Assembly: GCA_966210935.1 (NCBI GenBank)
Contig: CBIHLX010000006.1
Location: forward strand, 1-27,605
Length of the DNA stretch: 27,605 nucleotides
Reading direction: 5' to 3'
DNA from: CBIHLX01 sp966210935
GTDB taxonomy: Bacteria > Patescibacteriota > Saccharimonadia > Saccharimonadales > Saccharimonadaceae
Shown here piece by piece: positions 14,057-19,210 of this stretch. The notes beneath the pieces were generated by a model. It had not been told where the DNA came from, made no database searches, and saw only the letters and a list, made by a program, of their open reading frames with translations. A program made the translations under genes and the position numbers. Every line of letters starts with the position of its first letter. Positions within the stretch are counted from its first letter, which is position 1.

Positions 14057-14948
14057 GCGTCACCTCTGCCATAAAGGCTTCGGCCGTCAGCGTCGTGGCC
14101 GCCTCGCCAATACAGACAAGCTGCGAATTTTTCGCAGTATCTGCTGGGCGAACGCGGCACTGTGCTGGTGTCGCCTCGATATGCCACCAGTCGCCATCAC
14201 CATCGGCAATATCGCCCTTCATGCGTCGCAGGCCAAACTCGGCTGACAGCATCGGCCAGCTTTGCTCAATTGAAGCGGGTGACACAGGACCAGGGAGCCG
14301 AAGAACTGTATAGTTTACCGCGCTATCATGCGACTTAATCTCACCATCATGCTCCACATAGTAGTCAAGCACTTGCGATGGCCTATCAAGTAGCGCAAGG
14401 TCACACACACCTTCGGTTACCGGAGCAACAGGGAGTGTGCGGATTGCCTCAAGTCGCTCCAGCAAAATAACGTAGTCCTCCGGCGCTAGCAGATCGGTCT
14501 TACTTACAAGTAGTGTGTCGGCCGCCTGTAACTCGTCGTGGTACACCTCGAGCGAGTCCGGATGAGCGACCGCCTCAACGGCATCGAGAACAAAAATACC
14601 GTGCGCCAGTTCGTACTTATCAAGAATATTACCCACGATAAGCTTTTCAATCAGCATCAATGAATTTGCCACACCTGTTGCTTCGATAATAACCGGCTCA
14701 GGACTATCAGCGAGCGACAACAGCGCTTCGATCAATTCATCTCCGGTCGAACAGCAAATACACAAGCCGGCGATCGTCTTCACTTCCGCCTGATGGTCAT
14801 GTAGCTGGTCGGTGTCGACACTGGTGCTAGCAAATTCATTTTCAATGACACGCGCAGACTGGAATTGCGGCTGTTTTAATAGCTCCCGTAAGAGTGTTGT
14901 TTTACCGGCGCCAAGCGGACCGTTGATCAGGTAAAGTTTTGGTTTCAT
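14049..14948 (-). CDS. COG0523-family GTPase, putative metallochaperone (CobW/ZNG1-like)
   Basis: The Walker A is GPLGAGKTT (residues 10-18). The family-defining CxCC is present as Cys63-Ile-Cys65-Cys66 (GLCICCS). Switch and Walker B elements follow (VIIEATGVANS), with SKTD in the G4 position, where COG0523 proteins often have T/S/N-KxD. A CobW C-terminal domain extends to residue 299. Family members insert or deliver zinc, cobalt or iron to client proteins and are often Zur-regulated under zinc starvation. The usual His-rich stretch is minimal here (HDHQ near residue 50). Its ATG overlaps the TGA of the nicotianamine synthase-like gene (ATGA) and its end overlaps the following gene by 8 bases. 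Client and metal are unknown; zinc is inferred from the divergent Fur/Zur regulator. Confidence 0.93.
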   Translation of the reverse strand: MKPKLYLINGPLGAGKTTLLRELLKQPQFQSARVIENEFASTSVDTDQLHDHQAEVKTIAGLCICCSTGDELIEALLSLADSPEPVIIEATGVANSLMLIEKLIVGNILDKYELAHGIFVLDAVEAVAHPDSLEVYHDELQAADTLLVSKTDLLAPEDYVILLERLEAIRTLPVAPVTEGVCDLALLDRPSQVLDYYVEHDGEIKSHDSAVNYTVLRLPGPVSPASIEQSWPMLSAEFGLRRMKGDIADGDGDWWHIEATPAQCRVRPADTAKNSQLVCIGEAATTLTAEAFMAEVTRG

Positions 14949-15739
14949 GATAACTCTTTCTTATATACAAATACTGAATTAATAACTTCATCGTCGGGGT
15001 GGTATTCCTCAAGCAGCTGCACACCGGCTAAATCACGTGCCTCAATCGCGGGGTACAGAAGGCGTCGCGCACCAGCGGCACTGCGCACAATCAACCGTCC
15101 GTCGTTACGCAGGGAAGGGAGGATGTGATCAATAATCGACTGCTTATCCGCAAGTGACTCACCAGCAAGACCCGCTATCAGTATGGCGTCGTATGAGGCC
15201 TCCAGGTGAACCGTTTGGCCATCGCCCAGTAAGGTTTCACCTTGTATACCCAAAAGCCCACTGACACTGCGACAAAGCACCACAGCCCGCATTGATATGT
15301 CGACATGATCAACCACAAGACCACGCTGGCGTACATACTCTAGGGCACTAAGCGGCAGAGGACCGCTCCCAATAATCAACAGCCGCGCCCTAGGCACAAG
15401 TGGCATGCCGCTTTTCTCAACGAGATCAATTTCTCGTCGAACCAGCTCGGCGTAATTGTCCGTATAGGGGAACTGCTCTAGGACCGCGCGAGGATCTTCA
15501 GCGCACTGAATCTTCCGCGCCCAGTAGAGCTCAAGTTCAGTTTCAGCAGCCGAAGCCGCGCGCTGCACATTGCGCATCGTTTCGTCTGTAAATGTCATTT
15601 GGTCTGGTGCTTGCACTACCCCCTCAACAAGCCGAGAAAATAGCTCGTTGACAACAGCGGAGGGGCGATAGTCATCAATCGCGAGCACTTGTTCAATAGA
15701 GTTCTGTAACATGGTTTCACTATAGCCCCTCCGCTTCAT
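14945..15739 (-). CDS. Nicotianamine synthase-like aminopropyl/aminobutyryl transferase
   Basis: The protein matches nicotianamine synthases (PF03059) in ordered blocks: VVNELFSRLV (29-38), FPYTDNYAELVRREIDLV (90-107), the SAM-binding loop IIGSGPLPLSALEY (122-135), YDAILIAGLAG (183-193), GRLIVRSAAGARRLLYP (214-230) and EYHPDDEVINSVFVYKK (245-261). These enzymes move 3-amino-3-carboxypropyl groups from S-adenosylmethionine, making nicotianamine in plants, thermonicotianamine in archaea, or staphylopine-type intermediates (CntL) in bacteria. The products bind Zn, Ni, Cu or Fe. The length (264 aa) suits the family. No opine dehydrogenase (CntM) is adjacent. Two starts are possible: ATG 15739 (near-leaderless) or ATG 15712, 13 nt after GGAGGGG. 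It leads a coupled operon, divergent from the Fur/Zur gene. Confidence 0.88.
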   Translation of the reverse strand: MKRRGYSETMLQNSIEQVLAIDDYRPSAVVNELFSRLVEGVVQAPDQMTFTDETMRNVQRAASAAETELELYWARKIQCAEDPRAVLEQFPYTDNYAELVRREIDLVEKSGMPLVPRARLLIIGSGPLPLSALEYVRQRGLVVDHVDISMRAVVLCRSVSGLLGIQGETLLGDGQTVHLEASYDAILIAGLAGESLADKQSIIDHILPSLRNDGRLIVRSAAGARRLLYPAIEARDLAGVQLLEEYHPDDEVINSVFVYKKELS

Positions 15740-15753
15740 CTAATGCAAATAAG

Positions 15754-15777
15754 TTGCAGTAACATGCTATACTGCAA
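15754..15777. promoter_or_regulatory. Putative Fur/Zur operator: perfect 8-bp dyad between divergent genes
   Basis: TTGCAGTA (15754-15761), an 8-bp spacer and TACTGCAA (15770-15777). The right arm covers part of the -10 of the regulator gene. On the other strand the same bases give TTGCAG 17 bp upstream of a possible -10 (ACTTAT) for the nicotianamine synthase-like gene. Binding would therefore shut off both directions. Confidence 0.65.
15765..15773 (+). promoter_or_regulatory. Extended -10 promoter of the Fur/Zur gene (leaderless)
   Basis: TGC-TATACT with TATACT at 15768-15773, 7 nt before the ATG at 15781 and without a Shine-Dalgarno. It is the same nine-base element as at 9572 and 26180. 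Confidence 0.7.
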
Positions 15778-15780
15778 CCA

Positions 15781-16200
15781 ATGGACAGCCAGCTTGCCAC
15801 TCTCTTATCAGAACATCACCTTCGCCTCACTACTCCCAGGCGCCAGATTTTTGACGAACTCACGCGAGCCCACGAGCCACTCAGTATCGTACAGTTAACA
15901 AAGCTCCTTCCGGACGCTGATAGGGTAAGCATCTACCGCACGATTGAACTTTTCACGAGGCTCGGTATTACGACAGCCGTCAACTACGGCTGGAAACAGC
16001 GGTATGAGCTCGCATCACCGCTAAAGCCGCATCATCATCACTTATTTTGCACATCCTGCTCAAGACACATTGAAATACATTCAAAGCACCTTGAAGCACT
16101 TATCGAGACCATCGGTAAAGAACAAGACTTCACACCACGTAACCATCACTTTGAAATTACTGGTACATGCAACCAGTGTCGTGCGACGTCGCCTAATTGA
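15781..16200 (+). CDS. Fur-family metalloregulator, probably Zur-type
   Basis: The 139-aa protein has the Fur winged helix (about residues 10-75; TTPRRQIFDELTRAHEPLSIVQL, recognition-helix region DRVSIYRTIELFTRLGI). A C-terminal dimerisation/metal domain follows, with His84-87 (PHHHHLFC) and two CxxC pairs, Cys90/Cys93 and Cys130/Cys133, which form the structural zinc site. Fur proteins repress metal-uptake genes when loaded with metal. Zur rather than Fur or PerR is inferred from the divergent COG0523 and nicotianamine synthase-like genes, not from diagnostic residues. The promoter overlaps the dyad at 15754-15777, so autorepression is likely. The stop codon overlaps the -35 box of the next gene. 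Confidence 0.9.
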   Translation: MDSQLATLLSEHHLRLTTPRRQIFDELTRAHEPLSIVQLTKLLPDADRVSIYRTIELFTRLGITTAVNYGWKQRYELASPLKPHHHHLFCTSCSRHIEIHSKHLEALIETIGKEQDFTPRNHHFEITGTCNQCRATSPN

Positions 16201-16225
16201 CCACTCATACGAAAAGTTTTATAAT
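16197..16225 (+). promoter_or_regulatory. Promoter of the 136-aa gene, starting inside the Fur/Zur stop codon
   Basis: TTGACC (16197-16202; its TGA is the stop codon at 16198-16200), a 17-bp spacer and TATAAT (16220-16225). The start would be near 16232, giving an 82-nt leader. Confidence 0.8.
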
Positions 16226-16313
16226 ATACTCAGTTGCAAAGCCTCCATAATCATCAGTGACGCTGGCTTCGCAATGAAGTTCGGCTGCTACGCACTCTCC
16301 GTAAGGAATCCGA

Positions 16314-16724
16314 ATGTACATTCAAACTTCACGTAAACAGTGGGCGATACTTGATCACGAAGTGTGTATACTCCATGAATACCTCCAGCGCCGCGGCTTG
16401 TATACACTCCCCGCGAAAGTGATCGTAGAAAGATCTCTCGTAAACAGCACGCTCTTTATCGGACCATGGCACATTCCTCTTCATTCAAGCTCAATAGTAC
16501 ACACAGAGATACTGAAGAGCTTCAATCCGCAAACCGACAAGCTACGCCTGCCTATCCTTCTACTCGAAAATGAAACCGTAGCAACACAAGCTGAAGGATC
16601 CTCTCTCTACCTCCCGATGACGCGACAAAATACGTCACGTGAATTATTCAAGGATGCGCTGCATGTAGTGTCATCGTGGAATAACTTCCTCGGGCCAGAT
16701 CCACTACTTCGTGAATTTTTGTAA
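16314..16724 (+). CDS. Hypothetical protein, 136 aa
   Basis: No family is recognised. AAGGA lies 6 nt before the ATG and a near-consensus promoter is at 16197-16225, so expression is credible. The protein is mixed alpha/beta without membrane segments: an N-terminal helix (QWAILDHEVCILHEYLQRRG), a strand-rich middle (STLFIGPWHIPLHSSSIVHTEIL) and a C-terminal helix (TSRELFKDALHVVSSWNNFL). It is transcribed away from the metal locus, with its own promoter, so co-regulation with the Fur/Zur gene is not implied except by read-through. A terminator follows 20 nt after the stop. Confidence 0.72.
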   Translation: MYIQTSRKQWAILDHEVCILHEYLQRRGLYTLPAKVIVERSLVNSTLFIGPWHIPLHSSSIVHTEILKSFNPQTDKLRLPILLLENETVATQAEGSSLYLPMTRQNTSRELFKDALHVVSSWNNFLGPDPLLREFL

Positions 16725-16744
16725 TCTATCAGCCGAACACAAAA

Positions 16745-16766
16745 CCCGCCGTAGCAATACGGCGGG
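16745..16766. terminator. Strong hairpin between the 136-aa gene and the ncRNA, probably bidirectional
   Basis: CCCGCCGT-agcaat-ACGGCGGG is a perfect 8-bp stem. Leftward it is followed by TTTTGTG, rightward by CTGTTC and a later T-run. It could end the 136-aa transcript and back up the ncRNA terminator. Confidence 0.7.
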
Positions 16767-16795
16767 CTGTTCAATTGTGTATATTTTTTCCACTT

Positions 16796-16831
16796 AAAAA
16801 GCGCCAGGTAAGGGTGGGCATCACCTGGCGC
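16796..16831 (-). terminator. Intrinsic terminator of the candidate ncRNA
   Basis: Leftward stem of 9 perfect base pairs (arms 16823-16831 and 16801-16809), a 13-nt loop, then TTTTT at 16800-16796. Confidence 0.88.
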
Positions 16832-17045
16832 CGTTTAACCCTTTAACGCACCCCTGGGGGTTAAGCGTGACCCACCTCACACATAATGGAGGTCCGCCGG
16901 TTAAAGGGATTAGTATGCATGCAATGTTTTTGATGCTACGTAGTGGAGGGTAGAATACTGCGTAACACATTGCACACAACCTAACATAAGTTAGAATAGG
17001 GGGTATAATGTACGTTTGGTTGAACTCGCAGTCGCAACCAATCGT
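16796..17045 (-). ncRNA. Candidate structured small RNA, about 250 nt, beside dprA
   Basis: A leftward promoter (17051-17079) and a perfect intrinsic terminator (16796-16831) bracket a stretch with no credible ORF but several complementary arm pairs. In RNA order: TTGGTTG/CAACCAA; CTAAC-ttat-GTTAG; GCAATGT/ACATTGC enclosing GTTACG/CGTAGC with one G-U pair; CCCTTTAAC/GTTAAAGGG enclosing ACCTC/GAGGT and ACCC/GGGT. Then the terminator stem GCGCCAGGT/ACCTGGCGC with TTTTT. Exposed C-rich stretches (ACCCCCU, ACCCUCCA, and CCCACCC in the terminator loop) could pair with Shine-Dalgarno sequences. It does not show the conserved cores of tmRNA, SRP RNA or RNase P RNA, and I cannot place it in a known family. 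Other than this RNA and the 16745 hairpin, the 375-base gap 16725-17099 holds no gene. Confidence 0.65.
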
Positions 17046-17050
17046 CTTTG

Positions 17051-17079
17051 ATATTAGCACGTATTTGACTTTTCGTCAA
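17051..17079 (-). promoter_or_regulatory. Promoter of the candidate ncRNA
   Basis: Leftward TTGACG (17079-17074), a 17-bp spacer and TAATAT (17056-17051), with a start near 17045. The -35 is part of a palindrome TTGAC-N5-GTCAA (17065-17079). Its other half, TTGACT (17065-17070), lies 17 bp before a weak GACACA that could serve a leaderless dprA transcript. Confidence 0.75.
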
Positions 17080-17099
17080 CACCTTTTGACACATTTCGT

Positions 17100-17957
17100 A
17101 TGAAAATCAATAGAGCCACCCCCGACAAACACCCATATTTACAGCCATTATTAAGGCTACACAAGGTGCCAAAGAATATCTTTTTTCGCGGAACCCTTCC
17201 TGACGCACGTATCCCAAGTGTTGCGATCGTAGGCACGCGCAAGCCGACTACTTACGGCAAAGAAGTGACTTACACCCTGGCTGCCGATCTGGCACGCCGG
17301 GGTGTAATTATTATTAGTGGCCTAGCACTGGGTACCGATAGCATTGCTCATCGAGCCTGCCTTGAAACTGGTGGCATCACGCTTGCCGTCATGGCAAATA
17401 GCGTCGAGCAGATCTACCCCCGCACACATGCAACCCTTGCTGAACAAATCCTTGAAAAGGGCGGGGCACTCCTCAGCGAGTACGAACCACCAACTGATCC
17501 TCGTGATTACCAGTTTCTAGCGCGCAACCGCATCGTAAGTGGATTAGCCGACGCTATCCTCATCACTGAAGCCGCCGAACGCAGCGGAACACTCTCTACA
17601 GCCGCCCACGCGCTTGAACAGGGTAAAGAAGTATTTGTCGTGCCAGGCAATATCACCAGCCCCATGAGCGCCGGCTGCAACGCACTTCTCAAGCAAGGTG
17701 CGCACGTCGCCACTTGCACCGAAGACATACTGGAAGTTATCGCACCTGATCTCCTCATACAACAGACAAGCCTTGCCCTTGGCAACACGCCACTAGAGAC
17801 GGCTATTATTGAGTGTATTCAAGCGGGTTTACGTGACGGTGAGGAAATCCAGCGAACAACCGGCGCAAGCGCCGCTGACCTTAATCTAGCTCTCACTATG
17901 CTCGAAATTGCCGGAAGTATCCACGCACTTGGCGGCAACCAATGGGCGCTTCGATAG
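17100..17957 (+). CDS. dprA: DNA processing protein DprA
   Basis: DprA binds incoming single-stranded DNA during natural transformation and loads RecA. The Rossmann core is clear: VAIVGTRKPTTYGKE, IISGLALGTDSIAHRACLETGG (usual SGLARGIDxxAH), AVMANSVEQIYPRTH, LLSEYEPPTDPRDYQFLARNRIVSGLADAILITEAAERSGTLSTAAHALEQGKEVFVVPG and GCNALLKQGAH. A C-terminal winged-helix domain (about 225-285, IIECIQAGLRDGEEIQRTTG) ends the 285-aa protein. The family's usual N-terminal SAM-like domain is missing or cut to about 40 residues. There is no Shine-Dalgarno before the ATG. DprA and type IV pili together suggest DNA uptake. Confidence 0.93.
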   Translation: MKINRATPDKHPYLQPLLRLHKVPKNIFFRGTLPDARIPSVAIVGTRKPTTYGKEVTYTLAADLARRGVIIISGLALGTDSIAHRACLETGGITLAVMANSVEQIYPRTHATLAEQILEKGGALLSEYEPPTDPRDYQFLARNRIVSGLADAILITEAAERSGTLSTAAHALEQGKEVFVVPGNITSPMSAGCNALLKQGAHVATCTEDILEVIAPDLLIQQTSLALGNTPLETAIIECIQAGLRDGEEIQRTTGASAADLNLALTMLEIAGSIHALGGNQWALR

Positions 17958-17983
17958 ACAAATTATAATTATTGTTGTATTAT
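17955..17983 (+). promoter_or_regulatory. Promoter of the first twin-UTR gene, starting at the dprA stop codon
   Basis: TAGACA (17955-17960; its TAG is the dprA stop), a 17-bp spacer and TATTAT (17978-17983). The start would be near 17990, giving a leader of about 78 nt. Confidence 0.65.
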
Positions 17984-18020
17984 ATAGGTATACGTTGAAC
18001 CCTCATGCACCACCGTGTCG

Positions 18021-18044
18021 AAGTTCCGTACGGACTTTTGATAC
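18021..18044 (+). repeat. 5' UTR element of twin unit 1
   Basis: AAG-t-TCC/GGA-CTT forms a small hairpin leading into TTTTGATAC. The core CGGACTTTTGATAC (18031-18044) is identical to 18573-18586. It is complementary at 13 of 14 positions to GTATCAAACGTCCG at the end of the same unit (18427-18440). Confidence 0.8.
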
Positions 18045-18067
18045 GCCCTTCGAGTGAAAGAGGCACC

Positions 18068-18427
18068 ATGCCACACGCAATCCAAACTGGCAATATGAAA
18101 CGAGCCCTCCGTAAAGCATCGGTTCGCTGCCAGCTCGCTGGTGTACCACCGGGAGAACGAGCAGCGATATGGGTACTTGGCATTATAGACACCCAACCGT
18201 TCACCGCCGGCCTTGTCGAGACACACGAACACATCCTGCCACTCCTAAACGACGTCGTTTTTCTTGTGGAGACAGCCCGATTCGGCGTCAAACATCACGA
18301 GAAGGAAGGGTTCATCCCACTCGATGCACAGGACTTTGTCAGGTCGATCACCAAATCGACTAACAGTCCAGCAGAAGCATCAGCAATTCTGGCGCCTTAT
18401 TTTGAGGCAGTAAGCCGATTGCCATAG
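18068..18427 (+). CDS. Hypothetical protein of twin-UTR unit 1, 119 aa
   Basis: No family is recognised. The start chosen is ATG 18068, which follows AGAGG at about 5 nt. An in-frame ATG at 18005 would translate through the conserved leader element and lacks a ribosome-binding site. The protein begins basic (MKRALRKASVRCQLAG), has a hydrophobic strand-rich centre (ERAAIWVLGIIDTQPFTAGLVETHEHILPLLNDVVFLVETARFGV) and ends in helices (DAQDFVRSITKS, EASAILAPYFEAVSRL). It has no membrane helix. Its stop codon TAG donates the first base of the conserved 3' element. It shares untranslated elements, but no obvious protein similarity, with the next gene. Confidence 0.7.
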   Translation: MPHAIQTGNMKRALRKASVRCQLAGVPPGERAAIWVLGIIDTQPFTAGLVETHEHILPLLNDVVFLVETARFGVKHHEKEGFIPLDAQDFVRSITKSTNSPAEASAILAPYFEAVSRLP

Positions 18428-18472
18428 TATCAAACGTCCGAAGCCGTCACATCACGTGGCGGCTTTTGACAT
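18427..18472 (+). repeat. 3' UTR element of twin unit 1, including terminator
   Basis: GTATCAAACGTCCGA is followed by the hairpin GCCGTCAC-atcac-GTGGCGGC (18443-18463, one G-U pair), TTTT and GACAT. About 40 of 46 positions match 19085-19130. The distal part is an intrinsic terminator; the proximal part can pair with the 5' element. Confidence 0.8.
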
Positions 18473-18490
18473 TTACATCTACATAGACAA

Positions 18491-18519
18491 TGGACAGTAG
18501 CTCATTATCATGATACAAA
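18491..18519 (+). promoter_or_regulatory. Putative promoter of twin unit 2
   Basis: TGGACA (18491-18496), a 17-bp spacer and TACAAA (18514-18519). The predicted leader of about 85 nt is close to that of unit 1. TACAAT at 18546-18551 is an alternative -10 without a good -35. Confidence 0.5.
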
Positions 18520-18560
18520 TACATCATTGCGTCGAGCTTGTCGCATACAATACGTATCAG

Positions 18561-18586
18561 AGCTCCGCGTGACGGACTTTTGATAC
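18561..18586 (+). repeat. 5' UTR element of twin unit 2
   Basis: AG-c-TCCG-cgtga-CGGA-CT hairpin leading into TTTTGATAC. CGGACTTTTGATAC (18573-18586) is identical to unit 1. Arms and loop differ from unit 1 while pairing is kept. Confidence 0.8.
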
Positions 18587-18610
18587 CCCGACCACCCGAA
18601 AGGAACCGTC

Positions 18611-19066
18611 ATGCCCATCGTGTCGTCAGCCATTCACGAGACTCATTGTCAGTACACCAGAAGTATACGGCGCTATGCGATTTACCGAGCACAGCTTCCA
18701 GCGCTTGCGCCCGGCACCAACGAGATTATTGACCGACTCGCAGCCCTGGCCAGCATGGTTCGAACCAACTACTTGGCGTCGTCGCTTGATCGCTGGACCA
18801 TCCTCGGTACGCAGTACCAGATCTTCCAGCTTGACGACTCGCTGCATGGTCTCGCCGAAGGTCGAGAGGGCTTTATTAGCCCCCTCGACACCAGGCGACC
18901 GGCCAACACTCCAGTCATGACTACCGCATCGATCCCGTTTGCTGTTCTTGTTGAAGAGAACGTGCAAAACGAAGAGGGGATTGAGCAGTTGCTTACCCTC
19001 GGCGACACCCTATACGCCGTCGGTCGGCGCGCACTGCGCATGCATGCCCTGGAGCAGGTGAGCTAA
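18611..19066 (+). CDS. Hypothetical protein of twin-UTR unit 2, 151 aa
   Basis: No family is recognised. AAAGGAA lies about 6 nt before the ATG. The first 60 residues are mostly helical (CQYTRSIRRYAIYRAQLPALAPGTNEIIDRLAALASMVRTNYLASSLDRW). A strand-rich middle follows (WTILGTQYQIFQLDDSLHGL, TASIPFAVLVEENVQ), and a final helix (GIEQLLTLGDTLYAVGRRALRMHALEQ). There is no membrane helix. It is followed by a conserved 3' element and terminator shared with unit 1. The two proteins show no clear homology by eye, although both carry F-I-x-P-L-D near the middle. Confidence 0.72.
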   Translation: MPIVSSAIHETHCQYTRSIRRYAIYRAQLPALAPGTNEIIDRLAALASMVRTNYLASSLDRWTILGTQYQIFQLDDSLHGLAEGREGFISPLDTRRPANTPVMTTASIPFAVLVEENVQNEEGIEQLLTLGDTLYAVGRRALRMHALEQVS

Positions 19067-19084
19067 TCCTGTCTGCGTTCCTCA

Positions 19085-19130
19085 GTATCAAACGTCCGAG
19101 GCCGTCGCATATTGTGACGGCCTTTGACAT
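19085..19130 (+). repeat. 3' UTR element of twin unit 2, including terminator
   Basis: GTATCAAACGTCCG (19085-19098), hairpin GGCCGTC/GACGGCC (19100-19122, extendable by two pairs), then TTTGACAT. It is a near copy of 18427-18472. Confidence 0.8.
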
Positions 19131-19138
19131 GTCTAGAC

Positions 19139-19167
19139 TTTACAAACCTCATCCGGTTGCGTATAAA
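19139..19167 (+). promoter_or_regulatory. Promoter of topA
   Basis: TTTACA (19139-19144), a 17-bp spacer and TATAAA (19162-19167). The start would be near 19174, giving a leader of about 37 nt with AGGA 4 nt before the ATG. Confidence 0.7.
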
Positions 19168-19210
19168 TAAGCCCTGTGCTTAGCTGAATACATAAGCATG
19201 AACAGGATTT

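Noticed and set aside
16796..17045. Identification of the ncRNA as tmRNA, SRP RNA, 6S RNA or RNase P RNA
   Set aside because: The diagnostic cores (tRNA-like CCA end, GGUCAGG...GGAAG SRP loop, GAGGAAAGUCC of RNase P) were looked for and not found. 6S cannot be formally excluded but the ends do not pair.
16821..17060. Leftward 79-codon ORF covering the candidate ncRNA
   Set aside because: It has no ribosome-binding site, a Cys/Pro-rich random-looking composition, and its start lies upstream of the predicted transcription start. Paired structure explains the region better.
18005..18067. Upstream ATG extension of the 119-aa gene
   Set aside because: It would translate through the leader element that is conserved between both twin units, and lacks a Shine-Dalgarno. 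ATG 18068 has one.
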